From: CFX2 sp038251275
GTDB taxonomy: Bacteria; Chloroflexota; Anaerolineae; Aggregatilineales; Phototrophicaceae
Assembly (NCBI GenBank): GCA_038251275.1
Contig: JBBSBM010000030.1
Location: forward strand, 8,113 to 72,112
Direction: 5' to 3'
Length of the DNA: 64,000 nucleotides
In this document: in pieces, positions 1 to 10,112 of the stretch
How positions within the stretch are numbered: the stretch's first letter is position 1
How the letters are laid out: the number at the start of each line of letters is the position of its first letter
Translations under genes and position numbers: made by a program
Notes under the pieces: generated by a model
What the model saw: the letters and a program-made list of their open reading frames with translations, nothing else
What the model was told of the DNA's origin: nothing
Databases searched by the model: none

Positions 1-37
1 TTTATTCGGCATCCTCAAGTAAGAGCGTCACAAATAA

Positions 38-65
38 AAAGAAACTCAATTTATTGAGTTTCTTT
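38..65 (-). terminator. Rho-independent terminator after the response-regulator gene
   Basis: A 12-bp perfect stem (arms at 38-49 and 54-65) encloses the loop TTTA. Read on the minus strand it is followed by a T-rich run, the complement of AAATAAAA at 33-40. It sits just downstream of the stop of the minus-strand response-regulator gene and probably ends the transcript that also carries the kinase and the PspA-like gene. Confidence 0.75.
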
Positions 66-89
66 CTTCGATATTAAGGAGGCAATAAA

Positions 90-776
90 TCACAATGAAA
101 TCATGTATCCCACGCCATGAATGGTTCGTATGTAGCGACGGTCAGAATTCTTTTCTATTTTTGAGCGCAAATTACGGACATGCGCGCGAACCAAATCTGG
201 ATCGCCCGTGTTCGGTGGATATTCCCAAACAACTTGAAGCAAATGCCCGGGCGAAAGGGCACGATTAGGGTTTTCCATCAAGTAGCGTAACAAACGGTGT
301 TCGGTCGAGGTCAACTGGATGCGATTCCCTTTGATATAGACCTGATAGGTATCCGAGTCCAATTTCAGATCATTTAACTGCAAGATTGCACCCGTACTCG
401 AATCCCGCACACTCCGCCGCAAAAGTGCATGAATGCGGGCACGCAATTCAGCCAGTTCAAACGGTTTTACCACATAATCATCCGCCCCAGCATCCAAACC
501 ATCAACCACATCTTCAGTGCTGCCCTTCGCCGTCAAAAACAGGATTGGCAACGCATTGAAGCGCGAGTCCCGCCGTAATTGGCGGCACAAGGTAATCCCA
601 TCCATACCGGGCATCATAATATCAAGGATCATCGCAGAAGGCGCTCGCTGATCGAGCAAGACTAAGGCTTCTGCAGCAGATCGTGCCAACCCCACCTCAA
701 ATGATTCACGTTCTAAAACACGCCCCAAAGTATCAAGCACTTCAGGATCGTCATCAACCGCCATAATATAGGTCAT
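90..776 (-). CDS. OmpR/PhoB-family response regulator
   Basis: A DNA-binding response regulator of 228 residues, normal for the family. The receiver domain (about 3-118) has the acidic pocket DDD at 8-10, the phosphoacceptor D52 in ILDIMMPGMDG, and K104 in VKPFE. The C-terminal winged helix (about 130-228) ends with the typical RTIHGVGYMI strand. Its start overlaps the stop of the upstream histidine kinase by 4 bases, so the two are translationally coupled and almost certainly form a cognate pair. The target genes cannot be read from the sequence. The call is firm for family; the stimulus is unknown. Confidence 0.95.
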   Translation of the reverse strand: MTYIMAVDDDPEVLDTLGRVLERESFEVGLARSAAEALVLLDQRAPSAMILDIMMPGMDGITLCRQLRRDSRFNALPILFLTAKGSTEDVVDGLDAGADDYVVKPFELAELRARIHALLRRSVRDSSTGAILQLNDLKLDSDTYQVYIKGNRIQLTSTEHRLLRYLMENPNRALSPGHLLQVVWEYPPNTGDPDLVRAHVRNLRSKIEKNSDRRYIRTIHGVGYMISL

Positions 777-3442
777 TCGTCATTTCCTCCTCGCTTAACG
801 GGCAGCAGAACCAAAAAGCGTGCGCCTTTTCCCGGTGTGCTTTCAACTGTAATACTGCCACCAACTCGCTCCGCTGTTTGGCGACAGATATGTAAACCTA
901 ATCCTGTTCCTTCGCCCACGGGCTTGGTTGTGAAAAACGGCTTAAACACATTCTCGATGATTTTCTCAGGAATGCCGGGGCCATTGTCCCATACTAATAC
1001 CTGTAAATAATCAGCATCCGGTGTGTATGAAGCAGAAATCCCCAATTGGGCATCTTCACAACCCATTAATGCGTCATGTGCATTCAGCAGCAAATTGAGC
1101 CAAATATCGTCCACTAATCCTTGAACCGCCCAAACAGGTGGAAGTGGCTCGTCCGGCAACTGCGAGATAATCTGAATATGATCGCGCTCAATATGTGCTT
1201 TGACCAGCGACAACACACCCTGAATTGTTTCGACAACATCAATCCGTTCAGGAGGCGATTCTGGATCATTCGGACGCGAAATGGCGAGTAAACGCCGTGC
1301 CACACCGGATGCACGCTTACCTGCACGATGAATCGCTTGCAGCGACTTATAATTTTGTGAATCCGGACTTTCATCCAACAGCATCATTTCAGAGTCTACC
1401 ATGATTGTCGTCAAGGGATTGTTAATTTGATGGGCGACTGCAGCCGCCAACTCACCCATTGCTGACAAGCGTGCCGTTTGGACAAGGCGTTCTTGCGTAT
1501 CCTTAAGCTCTTTGAAGCTGCGTTCCAAGTCATGTAAGAGATAGGAATTGGAAAGTGCCGTCGACGCTTGCGCAACTACTGCACGTCCTACATCAATATC
1601 ACGTTCATTTAGCACGCGACCACGCCGCGAGTCTGCGAATACGACAATACCCTGCGGTTGCCCGCGCAAAATAATAGGAATCCCCACTGCCGAACGACAA
1701 TGAGTCATCTCTAAAAATTGCTTTATACCATTCGTCATTTTAGATGCGTCCGCATTACGAACGATAATGTGTTGAGATTTAATGGTTTCAGCGAGATCAG
1801 CACTACAAAACAAATCAACATAGGGTTGGGGTTCGGATGACCATATCCCCAAGCCCAAAGCAACTTGCGTGACTAACGATTGGCGATCAGGAGTAAGCAG
1901 TGCAACTTCGCACCAATCTGCTCCGATTAATTGATTAGCGTTTTCGAGAACACGGAACATTCCTTGCGGCTTAGACAAGTTGGATTGGCTTGAAAGCATT
2001 GCCAAAACTTCTAGCGTCATCAACTGAATACGCTGCAAAATATCGGAAGCAGGCAAATTAAGAGGCGGTCTCACAAATGAGAATTGAATAATCCCTAAAA
2101 CTTGGTCGCCACCAACAATTGGAACAATTTGAATTGTATCGACACACGTCTGGTTCAGGAACTCAATTTCGCCTTCAGGTGTAGAAGCGTCTCGGCGAGT
2201 AATAACCGGAAAAGTGCTTTTTTCTAGAGCATACTGAACCACCAAACGTTTAGATAAATCTATGACAGGCCCGTGTCCTGAATTCCAGACCGTACGGAAA
2301 CAACGTGCGGTTGTCCGTAACTGATTAGAGGCTTTATCCCACTCATGAACAGCAACATAATTGACATTGACGACACGGATCAACTGCTCACAAATATTGG
2401 GCAGTGTTTTGTCTAGGGAAAGTGATGAGTTGAGTACTTGGCTCGCTTCAACTAATGTTTGCAGCTCGCGCGTGTGTTCAACCGTTTCTTCATGAATCCG
2501 CGCATTTTCAATAGCAATCGCTGCGAATGCCGCCAGATTCATCAGCAAATCTTGGTGTCGCGGATCAAAGACCGCCTCGGTGGATTTATTGTTGACTCCC
2601 AAAACACCAATACACTGACCTTCATAATTAATTGGCACATAGAGCAGCGCATTAACCAAGTACTCTGTTTTGACCTTCTGCGGGCCCTGTGCACCAATCA
2701 AAACAGGCATGCCACTGCCAAATACTTGCCCGGCTAAAGTATCTTCTGTTTTGACACGGAAATTACGTGCAACTTCCACGTCAATACCGACCTTCGCACG
2801 TAAGTATAATTGTCCGCCTTCATCACCCGGCAGCAAAATCATGCCTTCTTCGGCGTTAGTCAAACGCCGTGCCGCCTCGACCACGCGGTTTAGAACTTCA
2901 CTGAGATCAAGTACCTCAGTCAATGAGCGGCTGAGCGCAAATAAGGTTTGCAATTTTTCAGCCGAATTAGTCGTGACATCAGGAATCTCCGATGAAGTCG
3001 GCAAGGGTGCGGGCGGTGCAGACTCAGTTAACGTTTTCGTATTGGGCTTGGGAGCAGGAGCAGCAATCGGAGGTGGGACATCCAAACCTAATGCCAACGT
3101 AACCGTCTGCCGGATCATCGTTTCACTTGGCACAATCACAGAAATATTGGATGCGCCACCTTTATCACCCATGATTGCAGGATCATTCGCCAATCCAATC
3201 ATCGGTATTGCGTGATTCATCTGCGATAACCTGACAAGTGTAGACTGTCCATCACGGTGATTGACCATGAGCGCATCAACCACAACAGCATCAAAATCAC
3301 CGTTTTCGAGCGCGTAAAGGCCATCAATATGGCTGTAACCAATTTGAAGCGTAATGCTGAGATGCGCCAACGATTCTTTTACAGCTCTAATCAAAGCATA
3401 ATCACTGGCAACAACAAGAATGCGTTTAGTATTCTGATTCAT
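773..3442 (-). CDS. GAF-domain sensor histidine kinase with degenerate N-terminal receiver
   Basis: This 889-residue protein has no obvious membrane segments and is probably a cytoplasmic sensor kinase. Residues 1-120 resemble a receiver fold: VVVDALM holds a possible D55, but the conserved Thr and Lys positions read ALAND-like and VIVPSE, so it is probably not phosphorylated. About 125-160 is a Pro/Ala linker. Two or three GAF-type modules follow (about 165-320, 330-480 and 500-640). The kinase core has H671 in VAHQINNPL, the N box NLLLNAHDAL, DNGPGIP, and GEGTGLGLH. It lies downstream of the PspA-like gene (14-base gap) and overlaps the response regulator, forming one operon. GAF ligands cannot be inferred. 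Confidence 0.92.
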   Translation of the reverse strand: MNQNTKRILVVASDYALIRAVKESLAHLSITLQIGYSHIDGLYALENGDFDAVVVDALMVNHRDGQSTLVRLSQMNHAIPMIGLANDPAIMGDKGGASNISVIVPSETMIRQTVTLALGLDVPPPIAAPAPKPNTKTLTESAPPAPLPTSSEIPDVTTNSAEKLQTLFALSRSLTEVLDLSEVLNRVVEAARRLTNAEEGMILLPGDEGGQLYLRAKVGIDVEVARNFRVKTEDTLAGQVFGSGMPVLIGAQGPQKVKTEYLVNALLYVPINYEGQCIGVLGVNNKSTEAVFDPRHQDLLMNLAAFAAIAIENARIHEETVEHTRELQTLVEASQVLNSSLSLDKTLPNICEQLIRVVNVNYVAVHEWDKASNQLRTTARCFRTVWNSGHGPVIDLSKRLVVQYALEKSTFPVITRRDASTPEGEIEFLNQTCVDTIQIVPIVGGDQVLGIIQFSFVRPPLNLPASDILQRIQLMTLEVLAMLSSQSNLSKPQGMFRVLENANQLIGADWCEVALLTPDRQSLVTQVALGLGIWSSEPQPYVDLFCSADLAETIKSQHIIVRNADASKMTNGIKQFLEMTHCRSAVGIPIILRGQPQGIVVFADSRRGRVLNERDIDVGRAVVAQASTALSNSYLLHDLERSFKELKDTQERLVQTARLSAMGELAAAVAHQINNPLTTIMVDSEMMLLDESPDSQNYKSLQAIHRAGKRASGVARRLLAISRPNDPESPPERIDVVETIQGVLSLVKAHIERDHIQIISQLPDEPLPPVWAVQGLVDDIWLNLLLNAHDALMGCEDAQLGISASYTPDADYLQVLVWDNGPGIPEKIIENVFKPFFTTKPVGEGTGLGLHICRQTAERVGGSITVESTPGKGARFLVLLPVKRGGNDE

Positions 3443-3456
3443 ATTTAAGTTAACGA

Positions 3457-4086
3457 TTACTCCGGTTTAGAAAGCCGCTGGCGGCGTTTCGCCAGATCAT
3501 CTTCCACGGGCTCTGGTCGAGTCTCTGTAGGCGGTTCAGGAGCAACATCTTCACGAGCGGTGATTTGGTCACGTAGCTCCAACACTTTGTCACGCATATC
3601 ACTCAATAAACCGGATACTTTATCGTTTGCTGCGCCAGCCGACACAGCCTCATCTGTCTGCTTCTGTGTGGCGGCATCGACCGCCGCTTCCAATGTATTA
3701 ACATGAAAAATCAATTCCTGCGTCACCCGTTCATGCGCCGTTAGATCAGACTGAACCATCGTGAGCTGTTGCTGAACACGCTGCATCTGTTCAACGGCGT
3801 AATGCGCTTTTGCATCATCACCATCTTTTACAGCCGCATCAGCTTGCTTATCCCAATCAGTAATCTGAGCCTGCAACAATTGGATTTGCTGTTGCAACTC
3901 ATCCTCAAATGCCAGCGTTTCCGTGATTCGTTGGCGTAGTTGCTTAATCTGCTGATTACCTTCTTGTACTGCAGAAGGCTTATCGCCACCGGGAGTCACT
4001 AACTTATTTCGACGGCTGTCACCCGTCAAAGCATCATTGAGTGTGGCTTTTACAAGTACGTTGAGTTTTCTAATTAAATCGTCCAT
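3457..4086 (-). CDS. PspA/IM30-like coiled-coil protein
   Basis: A 209-residue predicted coiled coil. The start, DDLIRKLNVLVKATLNDAL, resembles the N-terminal helix of the PspA/IM30 (ESCRT-III-like) family, which binds membranes. A long heptad-rich helix runs over about 45-185 with many Gln, Glu and Ala residues. The tail is short, charged and Pro-rich (PEPPTETRPEP) and ends in KRRQRLSKPE. PspA proteins protect stressed membranes, and the adjacent kinase and regulator genes suggest an envelope-stress circuit; that link is inference from gene order. A generic coiled-coil protein is the alternative. Confidence 0.7.
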   Translation of the reverse strand: MDDLIRKLNVLVKATLNDALTGDSRRNKLVTPGGDKPSAVQEGNQQIKQLRQRITETLAFEDELQQQIQLLQAQITDWDKQADAAVKDGDDAKAHYAVEQMQRVQQQLTMVQSDLTAHERVTQELIFHVNTLEAAVDAATQKQTDEAVSAGAANDKVSGLLSDMRDKVLELRDQITAREDVAPEPPTETRPEPVEDDLAKRRQRLSKPE

Positions 4087-4133
4087 AGTTACATTTTACT
4101 GTTTTCATAACTTATAGCGCAACAGGCTAAAAG

Positions 4134-5681
4134 TTAATGGTTGGGGCAAATTCCGTTCCAAGTCAATTCATAAATCGTCATATTCGGTCCGCCGGCTTGA
4201 ATTGCGGCTTGTCCACCAGTCGTAAACACAGGGCACAAATGCGTATCGTGGATGTCATCACTCGGTATTTGATCAGGGAATGCCATCAAGTAGCGGGCAC
4301 TTTTTTGCTGTAGCCATTGCCACAATTGATCTTTATCTAAAATAAAAGGAACAATCTCCGGACTAACCAAACCCGCTAGATCAAGCATCGGACGCGGAGC
4401 AAAATACCCTACTGCTCCAATATCATGGATTGCCAACATTTGGTCAAGCGGAATATTGTCTTTGATCCAATGTGCCGAGGCAACCATCTCTTCATCAATA
4501 ATCTTGACATCCTGTCTGTAAACAGATGCACCTTGGAAAAAGAAATAGGCCAATGCCAGCAGCAATGAAATGGCTAATGAACGCGTCAACACACGTCCTG
4601 TAACCGATTTACGTGCAACCATGACAAGTTGTATTGTGCCAGCGACGCCTATCACAATGAAAGCGGGCAACGCTGGAATCACATAACGTCCATGCTGATA
4701 ATAAGCTGGCAAACGGGCAGCATAGAGTGCGATTAGCCCCACACTCCACAAAACTGGAACAATCAACAACAGAACTCGCCGATCTTCGCGTAGCTTTCGT
4801 ATTTGCTGAATAACAAAGAAGATCACACCCGGCAGGAAAAATAGTTGAACACCAGCTACCAACGGCAGCAGCATATTGATGATCCGCGTTGGATAACTAT
4901 CAAGCTGCAGTGGCGCGTTTTCTGCCTGCTTAGCTGCCGCAGTATCGGGTAACAACCCGCCAGTCAAATGGAGATTAAGCACAAAATAAGGACTAATCGC
5001 GATCAAGAATGCAATCGCTGCGCCAATCCCCCATATAATGAAGGTGCGCCAAGATTTTTGAGGCTGTACCAACAAGCTAACTAAGCCAATCAATCCAGCC
5101 AACGCCACACCTTCTGGACGTGTCACCGTTGCCAGCGCCGTTGCCAGTCCGAACGCGCCACCACGCAACATCACATCAGCAAATCGTGTCGAGCGCTCAT
5201 CCAATTCGCGCCAACCGAGCGCCAACAGCGCCAAAGTCCACATGCTAAACAACATTGTCTCCATGCCCGATGCTGCCGCCCAAACTAAATGCCACGTCAG
5301 TGTGACGGATAATCCACCATATAAACGGACGTAAGCTTGGTTTGGTAGCAATCGTTCGCACATCCGCCCGCCCAACATGCCCGCCATCCACAACGACATA
5401 ATCCCTAAGCCATACGTCCACAGCTTGAACGAGATACCGAGTTTGTACCCGATTGCTAACAAAACCGTATACATCGGTGAAGTCGAAGCCGCACTTGGTA
5501 CACCCGGCACAAATGCCCACATTCCCGTTTCAGCTAGATTGCGCCCGTAAACTTGATGAATCCAACTGTCATCTAATGGAAAGCCACCATTAGCCGTTAC
5601 CACATACAAAGCCACAGCCAACACCGCAACCACCAGCAGGATAATATCGCTCCGTTGGAAGCGATTAGTAACGAATTTCAT
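4134..5681 (-). CDS. Polytopic membrane protein, GT39/GT-C-like
   Basis: This 515-residue protein has about ten predicted membrane helices and a C-terminal extracytoplasmic domain from about 395. The first periplasmic loop after helix 1 carries PLDDSWIHQVYGRNLAETG, with the acidic pair expected at the active site of GT-C glycosyltransferases using polyprenyl-phosphate sugars. The C-terminal half includes AIHDIGAVGYFAPRPMLD, a motif common in bacterial GT39-like proteins of unknown acceptor. It overlaps the upstream gene by 17 bases, so it belongs to the long surface-glycan operon. Donor and acceptor cannot be predicted. Confidence 0.8.
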   Translation of the reverse strand: MKFVTNRFQRSDIILLVVAVLAVALYVVTANGGFPLDDSWIHQVYGRNLAETGMWAFVPGVPSAASTSPMYTVLLAIGYKLGISFKLWTYGLGIMSLWMAGMLGGRMCERLLPNQAYVRLYGGLSVTLTWHLVWAAASGMETMLFSMWTLALLALGWRELDERSTRFADVMLRGGAFGLATALATVTRPEGVALAGLIGLVSLLVQPQKSWRTFIIWGIGAAIAFLIAISPYFVLNLHLTGGLLPDTAAAKQAENAPLQLDSYPTRIINMLLPLVAGVQLFFLPGVIFFVIQQIRKLREDRRVLLLIVPVLWSVGLIALYAARLPAYYQHGRYVIPALPAFIVIGVAGTIQLVMVARKSVTGRVLTRSLAISLLLALAYFFFQGASVYRQDVKIIDEEMVASAHWIKDNIPLDQMLAIHDIGAVGYFAPRPMLDLAGLVSPEIVPFILDKDQLWQWLQQKSARYLMAFPDQIPSDDIHDTHLCPVFTTGGQAAIQAGGPNMTIYELTWNGICPNH

Positions 5682-7269
5682 AAAGTCTCACATTCGGCAC
5701 ATTCAATGGCACAGAAACAAGGAACGTTGGCGGAGCAGTCAAAATGGAATTCATTTTTTCGGTAATGGCGTTTGAAGTCTGTCCATCATCACTGACTTCC
5801 TCAATCACGACATACTTCACACCATACTTCCGCGCAATATCGACAATCACATCAGGTGACTCATTCGGCAACACCACACCGCCTAAGCCTGTGAAATAAT
5901 ACAATTGCGCTGGATCATTAATCATCACCATTGCATCAGGTGGGAGTTGTTGGACAAGCGCCTGATCAAGTAGTGAAGCGCCTCTTGGTGGCACACGGTT
6001 CGGCAACCCAATCATAACACTCAACAGCACGGCTATCGTTACCAAACCAACTGAAAACACCACTTTTGCCGAGCGCACATTCCACCGTCTGCGACGACGC
6101 GCAATCCACTCGACAACATCATCTAATCCCACCACACCGAGCGCCGCCCAAAACGGAACCAATGCCGCCGCCGAGTGCAGCAATCCACCACGATAACCCG
6201 GAAACGGAAATACGAAGGTCATCGCTAGATGCAGCCCAACTACATAAATCCAGAACGGCTGCAACAATTCTTTTCGCCGTCGCCGCCATAACCCCACCAG
6301 CATCAGAGGAGTCATAATAATCATTCCCTCGACTGCCACAAAAGTGCCGAGGTTATTGGTCAGTGCTAACCATCGCGATGCCACAAATTCGCTGATACCA
6401 TTTGCGAAGAGTGTTGCAGGTGTTGCCAACGGCGGATAATTAAATAGGTCATCGTAGCTCGTGAACCAGATTGTTTGTGTGCCGCCCAATGGCATGGGTG
6501 AACCCAGCACACTCATGTTACGTAGGAACCACGGCAGCATCACAAGTAAATAGCCGAGTGTCAGCCCCACACCCAGACTCATCAACCGCCCAAACCCCAT
6601 CCGCTTGTCCAACCGATTGAACAGCAGCGACCAACCAAGCGCTGCCCATCCCACAATTACAAGCAACACACCATCTGCCCGTGTCAGATGTGCGAAACCT
6701 GCTAACGCTCCCCCTAATACTGCATAAAACAGTGTCTGCTGTGGTTTAGCATCAACGCTGTTGGATAATCCCAAAAACACCAGACTCAATGATCCTGCCA
6801 GCGCATAAGGGGCAAAGGTATCAATCGCTCCCCAAAACCGCACAAAGAATCCGCTGAACAGCGTCACTAATCCCGCTACCCACATATGTTGACGCGTACC
6901 ACCCAAATAAGCACCACACCAAAAACCAACCAGAATAACACCGGCGAACATCAACGAGAACAACAACTGTGCCGAAGTGTAACTATTCGGCGCATCCAAC
7001 AACCACATGCCAACCGTCGCACTTAATGATGTCAACGGCATCCAATACAGATGTGAAGGCGCGGGTAACTTATCGGTCGCCCCGATATATGTCCAATAAT
7101 AAGGATCGGTCAGCCCCTGCCCTGTCACCAAACGGTTCGCCGCGTTCAAGTGATAAAACACATCGGTATAACCCGGCCCCGCCACAAAATAACGGGTAAT
7201 GAAAAACGCGCCCACCAGCGCAACAATCACCATTATCAAACGTTCACGGTTTGTAACAGTCACACCCAT
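5665..7269 (-). CDS. Polytopic membrane protein, GT39-like
   Basis: A 534-residue protein with an N-terminal helix, then a loop DVFYHLNAANRLVTGQGL, followed by about ten further hydrophobic segments. A soluble C-terminal part (about 430-534) includes VMINDPAQLYYFTGLGG, typical of the C-terminal domains of large GT-C proteins. The loop acidic residue and layout support a lipid-linked-sugar transferase fold. It starts 3 bases after the stop of the preceding gene and overlaps the following one, so translation is probably coupled. Family assignment is fair; substrate unknown. Confidence 0.78.
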   Translation of the reverse strand: MGVTVTNRERLIMVIVALVGAFFITRYFVAGPGYTDVFYHLNAANRLVTGQGLTDPYYWTYIGATDKLPAPSHLYWMPLTSLSATVGMWLLDAPNSYTSAQLLFSLMFAGVILVGFWCGAYLGGTRQHMWVAGLVTLFSGFFVRFWGAIDTFAPYALAGSLSLVFLGLSNSVDAKPQQTLFYAVLGGALAGFAHLTRADGVLLVIVGWAALGWSLLFNRLDKRMGFGRLMSLGVGLTLGYLLVMLPWFLRNMSVLGSPMPLGGTQTIWFTSYDDLFNYPPLATPATLFANGISEFVASRWLALTNNLGTFVAVEGMIIMTPLMLVGLWRRRRKELLQPFWIYVVGLHLAMTFVFPFPGYRGGLLHSAAALVPFWAALGVVGLDDVVEWIARRRRRWNVRSAKVVFSVGLVTIAVLLSVMIGLPNRVPPRGASLLDQALVQQLPPDAMVMINDPAQLYYFTGLGGVVLPNESPDVIVDIARKYGVKYVVIEEVSDDGQTSNAITEKMNSILTAPPTFLVSVPLNVPNVRLYEIRY

Positions 7270-7272
7270 ATT

Positions 7273-8490
7273 TCAGTTTGACCCTATCGTTGGTACATTA
7301 TTCCACCATAACTGCCGCGTATACCACATCAGGAAGAAGAGGATAAACGGCAGCGGCAGATAAATACTGGGATGCTCAAAATGTTTATCAACCGTCAGCA
7401 AGAAATGTACCCACGGCACGACGAGCAGGACCAACAACCACAGCACAACCCACAAATTTCCCCGACGACGATTACGTTGGACAAGCATCGCGAAGTAAAA
7501 CATCAATGGGATAATAAATACCACATAATGGGGAGTCGCCGTGCGTGGCGCGATCAAGTGCGTAACCGTCAACGTCATCACCGCCGCCCACATAAATTGC
7601 TCAGGATGACCGCGCAGCACCCAATACCACGTCACCAACATCAACACGCCCAACAATCCGCTGATAAGCAGTTCTGCCCAATTGCCCAAATGGAGATAGT
7701 AGTTAGTGATAATCCACACGGGCGAACCAAGCGCCGTATATGAGGTATAATTTCCCAACTGGCCTAACCAGTCCCCCAACCATGATGGCTGTAGCACAAA
7801 CGACACAATCAACAGCACCAGCATCGACATGCTAAAAGTGATAATAAACTTCCAGCGACGATAACGCAGTCCCCACAGCAGGAAAAACGGCATAATAAGA
7901 AAACCCATCTGCGGTTTAACTGTCGAAATAGCCAGCGCAATTCCTGCTAAACCATCACGTTTTTTGACAAGTCCCCACAGCGCCAACAACTCCAGAAAAT
8001 AAACAACGACTCCCACCTGCCCCAATATCAAACCGCGTGCCGAGTAATAAAACAGCAGTACCCAAATACACAGAATGCCCAGCAACCAAGATGCAATTCG
8101 CCACTTGTACAAGTCCATCAAGAAGAACAACGAACCGATTAAGAATGCTGCCAGCAGCACCATCCAAATCGCCGAAGCCCACGCATAATCCATATACACC
8201 AGCGGCCAAACCAATACCGCTGTATACATCGGATAGGCAAAGAAACCGGGGTCTTCACCTTCGACAACAGGACGTCCGTAAATCTGCTTCTGGATATTGA
8301 GGCTGGCTTGGTCGCCATAAGGATTCAAGTGATCAACCCAAAATGACCGTGCCCCTTCCCACCGCGACATAAAATCATTATGACCGGGATAAGGCTCAGT
8401 CAGCATATTGTGGGTGACAACCACCGCACCCGCAAAAAACACACCCACAATCAATATCAGGAAAATGGATTGGTATTGGCTTCGTGCCAC
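7273..8490 (-). CDS. GT87-like (DUF2029) membrane mannosyltransferase-type protein
   Basis: I place the start at GTG 8490 (405 residues) because GAGG lies 6 bases upstream. An ATG at 8574 would add a non-hydrophobic 28-residue leader and overlap the upstream gene by 76 bases. Residues after the first helix read PGHNDFMSRWEGARSFWVDHLNPYGD, which fits the GT87 catalytic loop with an early Asp. Several helices follow, with SARGLILGQVGVVVYFLELLAL and AISTVKPQMGFLIMPF (the GQ and KPQ motifs seen in GT87 proteins). GT87 members transfer polyprenyl-linked mannose in Actinobacteria; the sugar here is unknown. Confidence 0.82.
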   Translation of the reverse strand: MARSQYQSIFLILIVGVFFAGAVVVTHNMLTEPYPGHNDFMSRWEGARSFWVDHLNPYGDQASLNIQKQIYGRPVVEGEDPGFFAYPMYTAVLVWPLVYMDYAWASAIWMVLLAAFLIGSLFFLMDLYKWRIASWLLGILCIWVLLFYYSARGLILGQVGVVVYFLELLALWGLVKKRDGLAGIALAISTVKPQMGFLIMPFFLLWGLRYRRWKFIITFSMSMLVLLIVSFVLQPSWLGDWLGQLGNYTSYTALGSPVWIITNYYLHLGNWAELLISGLLGVLMLVTWYWVLRGHPEQFMWAAVMTLTVTHLIAPRTATPHYVVFIIPLMFYFAMLVQRNRRRGNLWVVLWLLVLLVVPWVHFLLTVDKHFEHPSIYLPLPFILFFLMWYTRQLWWNNVPTIGSN

Positions 8491-8498
8491 GCTCAACC

Positions 8499-10112
8499 TC
8501 AGTTCACTTGGTAAATGACAACACTGTTTGAGGTAAATACAGGCTTGAGATAACTCGCGCTCATTGGAGTCCAATTCCCCAACTGTCGCGCACTTTCATC
8601 GTACCAGATATACAGGGCATGTGTTTCATTAAGAAAATCACGCCGCCAATCATCTGTTGTGGTTGCATCATAAAACTGTTTAATCTGGCTCATCTTATCT
8701 TCAAAAAGTGCCGTTTCGATCCAGTGACCAATAAAAACGCGCAAACCCGTTGCCGCCACCACACGCCCACCGCTGCCTTTGCCATTTTGGTCAAAGGTCG
8801 TCAGCACCAAATCGTTCGTCGTGGCATGTTCTCTTAACCAAGCAAAACCTTGCACTTCATCCGGTTGATAAAACGCCGTCAGGCTTTTTTCCGGATTGGA
8901 CAACGAAATGGTATTGACGGCAATTAGGGCGATCAGCGCGATAGAAGCCACCGTAAAATAAATAATCGTCACTAAAGGACGACGCTTGATCTTAAAGCGC
9001 GGCAAAATCGTCCGTGACCACCCAAACGCAGCCATAACAGCGAGTGGCGTTTGCACTCCCAACAAATAACGTCGCTGGGTTGGGAACGGCGCGTAGAGCA
9101 ATAGTGCTACCAACACCACCCAAAAAATTGGCATCCACCAACGGTCATCATGTGCTTCAGCAATAAAATGTTTAGCACCAAATACAATCGGAATCAAGAA
9201 CGGTAAATAGCCGAGCAGATAATAAATCACAGGTGGTGACAGCGTGATATTCTGTGCCGTAAAACTCGCCCAAACCGGATCAGAATTCAGCGCGAAATAT
9301 TGGTACAACACCAATCCTACGTGAACTCCGAACGGAATAACCAACCACAATGCTTCTCGAAAAGTCAGCTTTTTCGCCGAGAACACGTAATATGAAGCCA
9401 GCAGCACTAACAATGGAATCATCAGCAAGATCGCATACGGCTGAATAATGGCTTCCAACGCCAGTGCAAGCGTCAACACCACGAATGAGCGATTATTATG
9501 TTCTCGTACCCAATCCTCGTAGCTCAGCACGATCACAATCTGCAAGATGACTGCCACCGCAAAATGTGGCATATACAACGCGCCAAGCAGGTTGAACGCA
9601 TCAATCAACCAGAACTCAATCGGCCCCACATCCGCTGACATTGACGGACTGATAAACAACAAAAACCAACTGCATCCAACCGCAATTGTCCCGAACAACG
9701 TCGCCAACCAACGTTCGGATGGCTTCTCAAAAAAGTGGCTGGCAAACGCCCATATCGCCAATACCAACCCGAATGTCATCGCAAATCGCACGATATGAAA
9801 CACCAATGGCAAACTAAATAGTGTGATATAAGCAATCGCGCCGAGCAGGATATAAAAGCTTTGTACGACTGGCAAACCGGGGTGATCTTCATGGGTGAAC
9901 AGCAGGTGATAATCCCACTCGCCTCTGCTGCCCTGCCACATCTTCGCCAGATGGCTGTCGACATCAAACTGCGTTCCGGTCGGCAATACCGCTACACCGC
10001 TGTATTCCCAACCAACAGGCGTACTGAGTTGTCCCACAAGATAAGGCAGCGATGTTACAACCGCCAGAAACAGCGCAAATATCCAAATAGAGATCGGAAA
10101 TCGCTTCATCAT
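8499..10112 (-). CDS. Polytopic membrane protein, GT-C-like
   Basis: A 537-residue protein with about ten membrane helices. The first loop contains FDVDSHLAKMWQGSRGEWDY and the C-terminal soluble region (about 425-537) contains FAWLREHATTNDLVL. The same architecture and several local motifs (AKM or SKM plus QG; TQRRYLLG versus TQRRFGVAI; FxWLxE) recur in the protein at 24588-26174, so the two look like paralogues. The ATG overlaps the stop of the upstream gene as ATGATG. Probably involved in surface-polysaccharide assembly; no substrate is visible. Confidence 0.75.
   Translation of the reverse strand: MMKRFPISIWIFALFLAVVTSLPYLVGQLSTPVGWEYSGVAVLPTGTQFDVDSHLAKMWQGSRGEWDYHLLFTHEDHPGLPVVQSFYILLGAIAYITLFSLPLVFHIVRFAMTFGLVLAIWAFASHFFEKPSERWLATLFGTIAVGCSWFLLFISPSMSADVGPIEFWLIDAFNLLGALYMPHFAVAVILQIVIVLSYEDWVREHNNRSFVVLTLALALEAIIQPYAILLMIPLLVLLASYYVFSAKKLTFREALWLVIPFGVHVGLVLYQYFALNSDPVWASFTAQNITLSPPVIYYLLGYLPFLIPIVFGAKHFIAEAHDDRWWMPIFWVVLVALLLYAPFPTQRRYLLGVQTPLAVMAAFGWSRTILPRFKIKRRPLVTIIYFTVASIALIALIAVNTISLSNPEKSLTAFYQPDEVQGFAWLREHATTNDLVLTTFDQNGKGSGGRVVAATGLRVFIGHWIETALFEDKMSQIKQFYDATTTDDWRRDFLNETHALYIWYDESARQLGNWTPMSASYLKPVFTSNSVVIYQVN

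Noticed and set aside
94..280. Plus-strand ATG at 94 with a very good AAGGAGG site 11 bases upstream, opening a frame of about 60 codons
   Set aside because: It runs antisense through the C-terminal part of a convincing OmpR regulator, and the peptide shows no recognisable pattern. The Shine-Dalgarno-like sequence is probably chance.
2670..3215. 181-codon plus-strand frame inside the histidine kinase gene
   Set aside because: Antisense shadow; low-complexity Ser/Ala/Gly content and no ribosome site.
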